From: Verrucomicrobiia bacterium
GTDB lineage: Bacteria; Verrucomicrobiota; Verrucomicrobiia; JADLBR01; JAIBCM01
DNA: 64,000 nt
Assembly: GCA_019694135.1 (NCBI GenBank)
Contig: JAIBCM010000004.1
Span: 211,604-275,603 of the forward strand
Direction: 5' to 3'
Position numbers and translations under genes: made by a program. Positions 55,733 through 63,311 of the stretch are shown here, one piece after another. Below the pieces are notes generated by a model. The model had not been told where the DNA came from. It did no database searches and saw only the letters and a program-made list of their open reading frames with translations. Each line of letters starts with the position of its first letter. The first letter of the stretch is position 1.

Positions 55733-56766
55733 AGAATCAACATCGCATCACCATAGCTATAAAAGCGATAGTTGTGTTGAATCGCGTCTTCATAGATTTT
55801 TTTCAAAAAATCGATACCTCTTAAATAGCGGAGTGACACAGGTTTTTTATTTTCTAAAAAAGCGCTTACTAACATTAATAAAGTAGAGCGAGGAAGATGA
55901 AAATTGGTTAGGAGTGCATCCGTATTGCTGAATGTATAGGGAGGATAAATAAAAATATTTGTACTTCCTTGAAGTGAAGGATGATGGGCTAATGTTTCTA
56001 AAACGCGGCAACTGGTTGTGCCAACTGCAACACGACGTTTTGCCTTGGTAATGGTCTTGGCCACTTCGGTAGTGACCTGGAATTTTTCTCGATGCATGTC
56101 GTGGTCTTGAATTTTTTCTGTTTTTACTGGGCGAAAAGTTCCCAAACCCACGTGAAGGGTAACAAAGGCGTGAGGGATTTTTTCTAAAAGGCTGGGAGTT
56201 AAATGAAATCCCGCAGTGGGAGCGGCTACAGAACCGATATGTTGCGCATAAACCGTTTGATAACGTTCTTTGTCTTCTTTAAAAATAATATTTTGAGTTT
56301 GGCGTTGTTGTTCAATGTAAGGAGGAAGTGGCACTTGCCCGAAATCATCTAAATTGAAGGGTCTATGAAAACGAACAACCCGCTCGCCCGTTTCTAAAGT
56401 TCGTAAAACTTCAGCCGTAAGTGGTGGATCATTTGGTAAGGAGCTTTGAAAAAACAGTGAAGCTCCCGCGCGTGTTTTTTTCCCGGGGCTGGCAAGACAA
56501 AGCCAATGCTGTGGTGAAGTTTCTTCTAAGAGCAGTAGTTCCACTTTTTGATCTGCGGTGATCAATCGTGCTGGAAAAACTTTAGTGTCGTTTAAAATCC
56601 AAAGATCGCCTGGATCAAGCCATTGTAACAGATCCGCAACAGAATGATGTTGCCAAGTTTGAGTCTTACGATCTACCACTAGCAATTTTGCTTGATCTCG
56701 TTGTGCCAAAGGATGAGTCGCAATCCGATCGGGCGGAAGGTGAAAATCAAAATCGGCGGTTAACAT
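55729..56766 (-). CDS. queA: tRNA S-adenosylmethionine:tRNA ribosyltransferase-isomerase
   Basis: A 345-aa protein from ATG at 56764-56766 (an upstream TTG adds 7 residues). QueA landmarks: ADFDFHLPPDRIATHPL, GDLWILNDTKVFPARL, SVAAPTAGFHLTPSLL, HVGLGTFRPVKTE, and LTNFHLPRSTLLMLVSAFL. It adds the cyclopentene-diol precursor in queuosine synthesis at tRNA position 34. Its stop interlocks with the gltB stop at the palindrome TTAA (55729-55732). Confidence 0.96.
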   Translation of the reverse strand: MLTADFDFHLPPDRIATHPLAQRDQAKLLVVDRKTQTWQHHSVADLLQWLDPGDLWILNDTKVFPARLITADQKVELLLLEETSPQHWLCLASPGKKTRAGASLFFQSSLPNDPPLTAEVLRTLETGERVVRFHRPFNLDDFGQVPLPPYIEQQRQTQNIIFKEDKERYQTVYAQHIGSVAAPTAGFHLTPSLLEKIPHAFVTLHVGLGTFRPVKTEKIQDHDMHREKFQVTTEVAKTITKAKRRVAVGTTSCRVLETLAHHPSLQGSTNIFIYPPYTFSNTDALLTNFHLPRSTLLMLVSAFLENKKPVSLRYLRGIDFLKKIYEDAIQHNYRFYSYGDAMLIL

Positions 56767-56865
56767 TAAATCAGTATGTAGTGCCAACTTTTTGAGTGCA
56801 AGGCAAGCGCTTAACAGTGACAGAGTAAAACAGTTTTAAAAATCGAACAGTCAATTGCAAGTCTA

Positions 56866-57372
56866 TCACTGTTGCTTTTTACTGGCCAGTTCTTTTTCTT
56901 GAAAGATTTTGCCTGTTATAAAAACACTTGTAACACCTAATAGAGTAAATCCTAAAAGGATGCCTCCAACCTTGTCATGATCATACATTGTCAATAAAAC
57001 ACCTGCTATTAAAAATAATATCACCAAAATAAATGCAAATATTTGACCACGTCCGCTTTGATCAGTTTGACGAGGAATGGCGTAAGATTCTAAAGCTCTT
57101 CTGTGTTCAGATTGTTTTTTAAATTCTTGAAATATTAAATCGGCTGAACCAGGAACAATCTCGTTAAAAGCTTTTAAGTGTGATGGATGCGGGATGGCCC
57201 CACTATAGCTTTCCTGAATAGAGACATTAGTTCTTATAGTCTCAATTGCTAATTTTAGTATCTCATCTACTTTTTCTTTAGGAATATCGTCTAAAGCATG
57301 TGGCTTCTTTTGAAGAAGAGCTTCTTCAATTTGCTGAATTTCAGACGAATCCTGTTTTTCCTTATCCGCCAA
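56866..57372 (-). CDS. DUF2335-family membrane protein
   Basis: A 168-aa protein starting at TTG 57370-57372, supported by AAGGA 5 nt upstream; there is no Met in the first 100 residues. Residues 58-110 have the DUF2335 pattern YSGAIPHPSHLKAFNEIVPG and FKKQSEHRRALE. Two TM segments follow (about 111-131 and 135-153). Function unknown. It begins 1 nt past the preceding stop. Both genes of this pair lie next to tRNA-Val. Confidence 0.75.
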   Translation of the reverse strand: MADKEKQDSSEIQQIEEALLQKKPHALDDIPKEKVDEILKLAIETIRTNVSIQESYSGAIPHPSHLKAFNEIVPGSADLIFQEFKKQSEHRRALESYAIPRQTDQSGRGQIFAFILVILFLIAGVLLTMYDHDKVGGILLGFTLLGVTSVFITGKIFQEKELASKKQQ

Positions 57373-57373
57373 A

Positions 57374-57601
57374 TTAGTCCTTAAGTTTTGGAGCTACTTT
57401 ATCTCGATAAACAGAAATGAATGAATTAAGAAGATCTTGAGAAACTACTCCCCAATCTTCCTTAAGAGCTCTCATATCAGCTTCTTCGGGAGTAGAACTA
57501 GAATTAAAGCTATAATAATTACCAGCGATACCAAATAGACTGCCAACGGATGTTACAACGTTAGGAGTGCTATACAAAAAATCTGTTCTAAATTGTCCCA
57601 T
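57374..57601 (-). CDS. 75-aa protein of unknown function
   Basis: Soluble, with a Gly/Ser/Asn-rich N-terminal half and a helical C-terminal half (LLNSFISVYRDKVAPKLKD). No family recognised. It precedes the DUF2335 gene with 1-nt spacing, so the two are an operon. Confidence 0.55.
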   Translation of the reverse strand: MGQFRTDFLYSTPNVVTSVGSLFGIAGNYYSFNSSSTPEEADMRALKEDWGVVSQDLLNSFISVYRDKVAPKLKD

Positions 57602-57707
57602 AACTAAATATATTTAAAATTTCTGTGGTAACAAGGTTTTGGGAAAAGACATTAACGCGAAATATACTTCTCGACTAGTTGAATTGTCAACTACTTTTAC
57701 TAATATT

Positions 57708-57884
57708 TTAATCTAAATTAATCAATTGTTTTAGGGTTAAGCGAATACCTACGAGTGCTTGTGTTTTAAGCTCTTCCATTTGAGGACTACCCCAAAATAT
57801 TTGCTCCATTACTGGCAAATCTAGTCGCGTTTTATCTCCTGAAGAAAAATCCGCGACTTCCTTATCTATTCTTAATACATGTAA
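57708..57884 (-). pseudogene. Possible C-terminal gene remnant
   Basis: The minus frame is open for 58 codons (RIDKEVADFSSGDKTRLDLP near its start and ALVGIRLTLKQLINLD at its end) but lacks a good start: it follows an in-frame TAG, and only a TTG is available. It could be the tail of a deleted gene. The rest of the 57602-57961 gap holds nothing recognisable. Confidence 0.3.
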
Positions 57885-57961
57885 CTATTTCCATGTAACC
57901 TTTTTACTAAAAAGGCAAGCGGCATCGCGCGGCACCGAGGGTTTTACCTCGTAAATGAGAT

Positions 57962-58033
57962 TGCGCGATACAGGGTTCGAACCTGTGACCTCCTGCGTGT
58001 GAAGCAGGCGCTCTACCGCTAAGCTAACCGCGC
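57962..58033 (-). tRNA. tRNA-Val (anticodon CAC)
   Basis: A 72-nt cloverleaf on the minus strand: acceptor GCGCGGT / ATCGCGC with discriminator A, anticodon stem CCTGC/GCAGG with loop TTCACAC (anticodon CAC), and T-arm ACAGG TTCGAAC CCTGT. CCA is not encoded. Confidence 0.95.
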
Positions 58034-58106
58034 GCGAGTTGATAGCAAAATCGTAGCAAGTGAAATTCCCATTTGGCAACTGGATTTCATGGATGCTTAA
58101 GGTGAA

Positions 58107-58186
58107 TAAAAAAAGTGGGTTCGACTTTTGTCGCGTCAAGGAAAGAGGGAGGGGGACTCCCTTAAAGAAAAACGCGTGTCGAACCC
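58107..58186 (-). ncRNA. Candidate structured RNA or terminator with nested stems
   Basis: GGGTTCGAC (58117-58125) pairs perfectly with GTCGAACCC (58178-58186), CGCGT (58132-58136) with ACGCG (58172-58176), and AGGGAG (58146-58151) with CTCCCT (58157-58162). On the minus strand the outer stem is followed by AC and seven T's, an intrinsic-terminator arrangement. It stands alone in the 58034-58289 gap between tRNA-Val and the epimerase gene. Read on the minus strand it could be a short independent RNA. Confidence 0.4.
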
Positions 58187-58289
58187 GATATAGATAAGAC
58201 GTCACCAGGAAAGAAGTGCTTCAAAAAAAATTCTTTTGTCTTTTTACCCTAAGCTTGCCGGTGAGAGAGGTTATTGCTAAGGGAATAAG

Positions 58290-59240
58290 ATGCGTTTTTT
58301 AGTAACAGGCGGAGCAGGCTTCATTGGATCACATTTTTGTGATTGGGCATTGCAAGCGGGTCATGAAGTTACCATTATTGATGATTTTAATGATTTTTAT
58401 GATCCAGCTATTAAACGTTCTAATATTAAAGGGATCATTCGAGACATTCATTTAATCGAGGGCGATATTCGTGACAAGACAGCTGTGAAACGGGCTTTTA
58501 CTGAGAAGCCTGTGGATGCGGTGGTGCATATTGCGGCGCGAGCTGGGGTGCGACCTTCAATTCAAAATCCGCAATTATATGTGGAAACCAATGTGTTGGG
58601 CACTTTGAATTTGCTAGAGGCTTGTCGCGAATTAGAGATTAAAAAATTTATTTTTGCTTCGACCTCTTCGATTTATGGAGTGAATCCTAAAGTGCCGTTT
58701 AGCGAGGATGATTTGGTGCAATCGACCATTTCTCCTTATGCTTCGACCAAGCTTTGTTGTGAGCAGCTTTGTTCGAATTATTCGCGTCTTTATGGAATGC
58801 AGATTAATTGTCTGCGTTTTTTTACTGTTTATGGACCTCGACAACGGCCGGATTTGGCGATTCATAAATTTGCTTCTGCTTTATTGCAAGGAAAGCCGAT
58901 TGATCAGTATGGCGATGGCACAACGCGTCGTGATTATACTTATATCGAAGATATCATCAGTGGAATGGTGGCTGCGGTAAATTATGATCAAACTCCTTAT
59001 GAAATTATTAATTTAGGTGAAAATGAAACAACGACTTTAAAGCGGTTGATTGAGCTCTTGGAGCAAGAGTTGGGAGTTCGCGCTAAAATTAATCAGTTGC
59101 CCGATCAACCTGGCGATGTTCCTGTGACTTATGCGAATATTAGCAAGGCAAAACGCTTGTTTGGCTATCATCCTCAAACGAAAATTGAAGCGGGAATCAA
59201 AAAATTTGTGAAATGGTTAAAATCATCGGAGAGCTTATGA
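58290..59240 (+). CDS. NAD-dependent nucleotide-sugar epimerase (UDP-glucuronate 4-epimerase-like)
   Basis: A 316-aa extended short-chain dehydrogenase. It has VTGGAGFIGSHFCDWAL (GxxGxxG), VDAVVHIAARAGVRPSI, SSIYG, and SPYASTKLCCEQL (YxxxK catalytic pair), then RFFTVYGPRQRPDLAI. The last two resemble UDP-glucuronate 4-epimerases and some UDP-glucose 4-epimerases. It should supply a sugar for envelope glycans. First gene of a six-gene LPS-related operon. Confidence 0.9.
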   Translation: MRFLVTGGAGFIGSHFCDWALQAGHEVTIIDDFNDFYDPAIKRSNIKGIIRDIHLIEGDIRDKTAVKRAFTEKPVDAVVHIAARAGVRPSIQNPQLYVETNVLGTLNLLEACRELEIKKFIFASTSSIYGVNPKVPFSEDDLVQSTISPYASTKLCCEQLCSNYSRLYGMQINCLRFFTVYGPRQRPDLAIHKFASALLQGKPIDQYGDGTTRRDYTYIEDIISGMVAAVNYDQTPYEIINLGENETTTLKRLIELLEQELGVRAKINQLPDQPGDVPVTYANISKAKRLFGYHPQTKIEAGIKKFVKWLKSSESL

Positions 59241-59986
59241 AGTATTGGTTCCTTGTGATTGTTTTTATTTCTAATGAATTGTATGCCGCACCTTTTCAAG
59301 TGGGCGAAAAGTTAACTTACCAAGCGACTTGGGGGCCTTTTGTGGCAGCGGATTTAACTTTTGAGGTGGCGTCACCTTTTCAACCGGATCAATGGCGATT
59401 CCAAGGTTTTTGTCGTTCGCGCGGGTTGGTGGAGACTTTTTATCCCATTGAGAGTCGTGTGGAAAGTCGGGCGCTAAAGAGTCCTTTTGTTACTACAAGT
59501 TTTTATGAAAATCGTAAAGAAGGCACACGGCGTTTGCATCGCTATATGGAATTAGATTTTCAAAATAAATGGGGTCTTTGGTATAATTATATTTCTGGTG
59601 ATATCAAGAAGTTGAAATTGAAAGAGGGATCAGCTGTTGATCTTTTTTCTGCTGTTTATTACGCTCGTAGTTTGAATTGGACAAAGGATCAAACGCGTCA
59701 AATTAATGTTTTTTACAATGGTAAATATCGTCCACTTTCCTTTACGGCACAAAATTTTCGAGAAACTAATGTGCCTCATTGGGGTAAACAAAAGACATTC
59801 GAATTGGTTTGTAGCGAAATTTTTCAAGCAGCCACCGATGTTCGAGGAAAACTTATTGTTATAGCTACTGCGGATGAAAGGCATATTCCCTTGGAAGCAC
59901 GATTGGATGTCAAATGGGGAACGGTTAATTTGTTTTTGACTCAAGCTGAAAATGTTACGGGTGCTCCTTTAAAATATAGTAAATAA
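59237..59986 (+). CDS. DUF3108 exported protein
   Basis: A 249-aa protein from ATG at 59237, overlapping the epimerase stop by 4 nt. A signal peptide spans residues 1-17 (ending LYA). The sequence FQVGEKLTYQATWGPFVAAD and EVASPFQPDQWRFQGF match DUF3108, a beta-barrel-like periplasmic family of unknown function. The C-terminus, PLEARLDVKWGTVNLFLTQA, is typical too. Confidence 0.85.
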   Translation: MKYWFLVIVFISNELYAAPFQVGEKLTYQATWGPFVAADLTFEVASPFQPDQWRFQGFCRSRGLVETFYPIESRVESRALKSPFVTTSFYENRKEGTRRLHRYMELDFQNKWGLWYNYISGDIKKLKLKEGSAVDLFSAVYYARSLNWTKDQTRQINVFYNGKYRPLSFTAQNFRETNVPHWGKQKTFELVCSEIFQAATDVRGKLIVIATADERHIPLEARLDVKWGTVNLFLTQAENVTGAPLKYSK

Positions 59987-59989
59987 AAA

Positions 59990-60937
59990 ATGAAAAAAAT
60001 GAATTTCCCAGCATTAGATTTTTCTCGGATTAAAACTTATCCCATTCAGCGTCGTGCTAATAAGGTGAGTCAAGAGTCCTTGGCTAAAGTTTTTCAGCGG
60101 GGCGATTCTTTCGCGAAGTTTTATGATTCTTTGCCGCATATTTTGGTGGCGGACGATTTTCGCAATTTAGTTCAAGCGGTTGTGCAAGCGAATCGTGAGG
60201 GAAGGCCTGTGATTTTTGCGATGGGAGCGCATCCTATTAAATGCGGATTAAATCCAGTGTTCATTAATCTGATGCAGCGTGATGTAGTGAATGCGTTGAT
60301 GTTTAATGGTGCAGGAGGTATTCACGATTTTGAGTTGGCCTATCAAGGTGAAACATCGGAAGATGTTTTAAAGGGGCTGGAAGATGGTAGTTTTGGTATG
60401 ATTGATGAAACGGGACGTTTGATGAATCAAGCTTTTCAAATGGGTAACGAAAAAGGGTGGGGTGCTGGAAAAGCCTTGGGGCAATTTATTTGCGATTATC
60501 AATTTTCTCACAAATCTTTGAGTTTATTAGCTACGGCAACTGAACGAAAAATTCCCACAACTTTGCATATCGCGATTGGCACGGATATTATTCATCAGCA
60601 CCCAACCACTCAAGGGGCAGTGTTGGGAGAAGTCAGCTATCGAGATTTTCAGACGCTGGCGGCGGTGGTTGCTCAATTGGAGGGAGGCGTATTTGTTAAT
60701 TTTGGTTCGACTGTTATTATTCCTGAAGTTTTTTTAAAAGCATTGACGGTGGCAAGAAATTTGGGGCATAAAGTGGAAAAATTTACTACCGCTACTTTTG
60801 ATATGAAGCATCATTATCGCCCAGCCCAGAATGTGGTTTCGCGTCCGGTTTCAATGGGTGGTAAAGGTTATTACATCGTGGGACATCATGAAATCATGAT
60901 TCCCTTGTTCGCAGCTGCTATTTTGGAAGAGCTATGA
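59990..60937 (+). CDS. Deoxyhypusine-synthase-like protein in the heptose operon
   Basis: A 315-aa protein. The segments VIFAMGAHPIKCGLNPVFIN, LMFNGAGGIHDFELAYQGET and SEDVLKGLEDGSFGM look like a divergent deoxyhypusine synthase family member. The C-terminus VSRPVSMGGKGYYIVGHHEI aligns loosely with the EAVSWGK lysine region, but the Trp is lost. It differs strongly from the protein at 14604. Its fixed place beside heptose genes suggests an envelope-related role (inference). ATG at 59990 is 3 nt after the DUF3108 stop; its stop overlaps the kinase ATG. Confidence 0.6.
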   Translation: MKKMNFPALDFSRIKTYPIQRRANKVSQESLAKVFQRGDSFAKFYDSLPHILVADDFRNLVQAVVQANREGRPVIFAMGAHPIKCGLNPVFINLMQRDVVNALMFNGAGGIHDFELAYQGETSEDVLKGLEDGSFGMIDETGRLMNQAFQMGNEKGWGAGKALGQFICDYQFSHKSLSLLATATERKIPTTLHIAIGTDIIHQHPTTQGAVLGEVSYRDFQTLAAVVAQLEGGVFVNFGSTVIIPEVFLKALTVARNLGHKVEKFTTATFDMKHHYRPAQNVVSRPVSMGGKGYYIVGHHEIMIPLFAAAILEEL

Positions 60938-61914
60938 AAGAAGCCATAAAACAATTTTTAGAATCGTTTCGTGCCAAAAAAATTTTGGTGATTGGCGATA
61001 TTATGTTGGACGAATTTATCTGGGGAAAAGTTTCTCGTATTTCACCGGAAGCGCCGGTGCCTGTTGTGGAGGTGCAAAGAGAGGAATTTTTTACTGGTGG
61101 CGCAGCCAATGTTGCTCGCAATCTCCGTCCTTTTGGTGTTTCCGTTTTGATGATGGGAAGAGTGGGTAAGGATCGGGAAGGAAAACAGCTTTTGCAATTA
61201 TTGAAAAAAGAGGGAGTGAAAACGGATTACATTTTAAATACTTCCACGCTCCCGACTATCGTGAAAACGCGCATCATTGCCAAAACACAACAAATGGTTC
61301 GTGTGGATAAGGAGGTGTGTGATGGTTTATCACAAGAACATTTTGCTCGTATTAAAACGCTGTTGAAAAAGGCACTACCGGAAGTCGACGCGGTCATCAT
61401 TGAGGATTATGGGAAAGGTTTTGTGACTCAATCATTGGTCGATGAAGTGGCTAAACAATGCAAAAAATATAAAAAAATTTGGACGGTTGATCCTAATCCT
61501 AACAATCCTTTGAACTGGTTTGGCGCCACGGCAATTAAACCGAATCGTAATGAAGCTTTTCTTTTTTCGGGCGTTCTCTTTTCCGAGGATAAGAAACAGT
61601 TGCAACGCGTTGGGGAAACTTTGTTAAAGCGTTGGAAAGCACAATTGTTGCTCATTACTTTGGGGGAGCATGGCATGCAACTATTTCAAAAGGGAAAATC
61701 TTCTTACGCGAGTGCCACCAAAGCGCGGGAAGTTTTTGATGTGTCGGGAGCTGGCGATACTGCAATTGCGATTTTTACTTTGGCATTGTCTGCCGGAGCA
61801 ACGCCTCAAGAAGCCACAGAAATGGCAAACCACGCGGCAGGTGTGGTAGTGGGTAAATTAGGCACTGCCACTTTAACCGCTTCGGAACTTTTAGAATCGT
61901 TTCAACGTGGATAA
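60934..61914 (+). CDS. rfaE1: D-glycero-beta-D-manno-heptose-7-phosphate kinase
   Basis: A 326-aa PfkB-family sugar kinase without the adenylyltransferase domain found in fused HldE. It has DIMLDEFIWGKVSRISPEAP at residues 23-42, GGAANVARNL, and the catalytic DVSGAGDTAIAIFTLAL (about 269-285). It makes heptose-1,7-bisphosphate for LPS inner core. ATGA overlap with the previous gene and 8-nt overlap with the next. Confidence 0.93.
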   Translation: MKEAIKQFLESFRAKKILVIGDIMLDEFIWGKVSRISPEAPVPVVEVQREEFFTGGAANVARNLRPFGVSVLMMGRVGKDREGKQLLQLLKKEGVKTDYILNTSTLPTIVKTRIIAKTQQMVRVDKEVCDGLSQEHFARIKTLLKKALPEVDAVIIEDYGKGFVTQSLVDEVAKQCKKYKKIWTVDPNPNNPLNWFGATAIKPNRNEAFLFSGVLFSEDKKQLQRVGETLLKRWKAQLLLITLGEHGMQLFQKGKSSYASATKAREVFDVSGAGDTAIAIFTLALSAGATPQEATEMANHAAGVVVGKLGTATLTASELLESFQRG

Positions 61915-62443
61915 TAAAGCTGTTTTTTTAGATCGTGATAATACGCTGATTGTGGATGTTCCTTATTTAAAGGATCCGACTCAAGTGCGTTTATTTCCTG
62001 AAACGCAACAGGAATTGAAACGCCTGAAAGACAATGGTTACTATTTGATTGTTATTTCCAATCAATCAGGAGTGGCTCGCGGACTTTGCACAAGCGATCA
62101 AGTTGAAGCAGTAAATCGAGAAATGGAGCGTCAACTTGAACCTGTTGTTTTGGATGCGATTTATATTTCACCCGATGGGCCGGATAATGAAAATTCTTTA
62201 ACGCGCAAGCCTGCCCCTGGCATGATTTTTCAAGCGCGTGACCATTTTCATTTGAATTTAAAGCAATGCTTTATGATAGGTGATAAAATAATTGATGTGG
62301 AATGCGGCAAGAATGCTCAATGTAAGACGGTTCATTTGCGTCGTGATGGCTTGAGAGAAAATATTTGTGGTGCGGATTTTGTAGCAGGTGACCTCACCGA
62401 AACAATTAATTGGATTTTAAAACAAGAAAATGCGGAGAAATAA
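61907..62443 (+). CDS. gmhB: HAD-family GmhB-like phosphatase
   Basis: A 178-aa HAD phosphatase from GTG 61907. FLDRDNTLIVDVPYLKD with Asp9 and Asp11, VISNQSGVARG, and RKPAPGMIFQA then MIGDKIIDVECGKNA are in order. It should remove the 7-phosphate from heptose bisphosphate. The Cys/His zinc loop of E. coli GmhB is replaced here by YISPDGPDNENSLT, with none of the four ligands. It overlaps the kinase by 8 nt. Confidence 0.9.
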   Translation: MDNKAVFLDRDNTLIVDVPYLKDPTQVRLFPETQQELKRLKDNGYYLIVISNQSGVARGLCTSDQVEAVNREMERQLEPVVLDAIYISPDGPDNENSLTRKPAPGMIFQARDHFHLNLKQCFMIGDKIIDVECGKNAQCKTVHLRRDGLRENICGADFVAGDLTETINWILKQENAEK

Positions 62444-63184
62444 ATGATGAAAGTTTTGGGAGTGATTCCAGCGCGTTATGGATCGAGCCGATTTCCGGGC
62501 AAGGCTTTGGCATTACTTGGTGACAAACCGATGATTCAATGGGTTTGGGAAAAGACAAAAAAAGCGAAAACAATTCATCAGTTGATTATAGCCACCGACG
62601 ACAAACGCATTTTTGCAGCAGCTAAAAAGTTTGGCGCTGAAGTGGTAATGACCCGAAAAAATCATCCCAGCGGCACTGATCGCATTGCTGAAGTAGCCCA
62701 AAAAATAAAATGCGATCTAGTCGTTAATATTCAAGGCGATGAACCTTTTCTAAATCCCCAATCTATCGACACTGCAGTTAAAGCTTTGATGGCACAACCT
62801 CGCTTTCACATGAGCACTTTATGCGAAAAAATCGAAAAATTCGACGATTTAAAAACTCCCAATGTTGTTAAGGTCGTATTTGGTAAAGAAAACCAAGCGC
62901 TTTATTTTTCGCGTTATTCCATTCCATTTAATCGTGACCAAATCAAAACCGTCACTCACTATAAGCACATCGGCTTATACGTCTATCGCAAGGAAGCTCT
63001 TTTACGTCTGGTTCGATATCCCATTTCTCCATTAGAAAATGCCGAAAAACTCGAACAACTGCGTGCCTTGGAAAATGGTTATCGCATTTACGTCAAACCT
63101 ATTACTTATTCCGGCTTTGGAATTGACACCCCACAGGATTTGCTTAAAGCCAAAAGATGGTTGAAAATAAAATCTAACCTTTAG
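62444..63184 (+). CDS. kdsB: 3-deoxy-manno-octulosonate cytidylyltransferase
   Basis: A 246-aa CMP-KDO synthetase. It has VIPARYGSSRFPGKALALLG at residues 7-26, ATDDKRI, RKNHPSGTDRIAEVAQK, VNIQGDEPFL, and CEKIEKFDDLKTPNVVKVV. It activates KDO for lipid A. ATG follows the previous stop directly, ending the six-gene operon. In 63185-63311 I see only the repeat at 63241. Confidence 0.96.
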   Translation: MMKVLGVIPARYGSSRFPGKALALLGDKPMIQWVWEKTKKAKTIHQLIIATDDKRIFAAAKKFGAEVVMTRKNHPSGTDRIAEVAQKIKCDLVVNIQGDEPFLNPQSIDTAVKALMAQPRFHMSTLCEKIEKFDDLKTPNVVKVVFGKENQALYFSRYSIPFNRDQIKTVTHYKHIGLYVYRKEALLRLVRYPISPLENAEKLEQLRALENGYRIYVKPITYSGFGIDTPQDLLKAKRWLKIKSNL

Positions 63185-63240
63185 CATTTTAGTTTTTTTT
63201 CATGGCTGATTTGTGAAAAGATGAGCTCTAAAATCCGTTA

Positions 63241-63262
63241 GTCAAGATCTGACCCCGTTCAC
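63241..63262 (-). repeat. 22-nt motif, second copy, downstream of RHS 2
   Basis: GTCAAGATCTGACCCCGTTC continued by AC on the plus strand. Its reverse complement matches 46638-46659 in 19 of 22 positions. It lies downstream of the minus-strand RHS gene. A second CCCCGTTCA follows immediately. Confidence 0.55.
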
Positions 63263-63311
63263 CCCGTTCAGACGTTCACTTAGCCCCATCAGTTTATCTT
63301 ACATCTTTTCC

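Noticed and set aside
57885..58205. 106-aa minus-strand reading frame across tRNA-Val
   Set aside because: It reads straight through the tRNA and the nested stem-loop, so it is a shadow.
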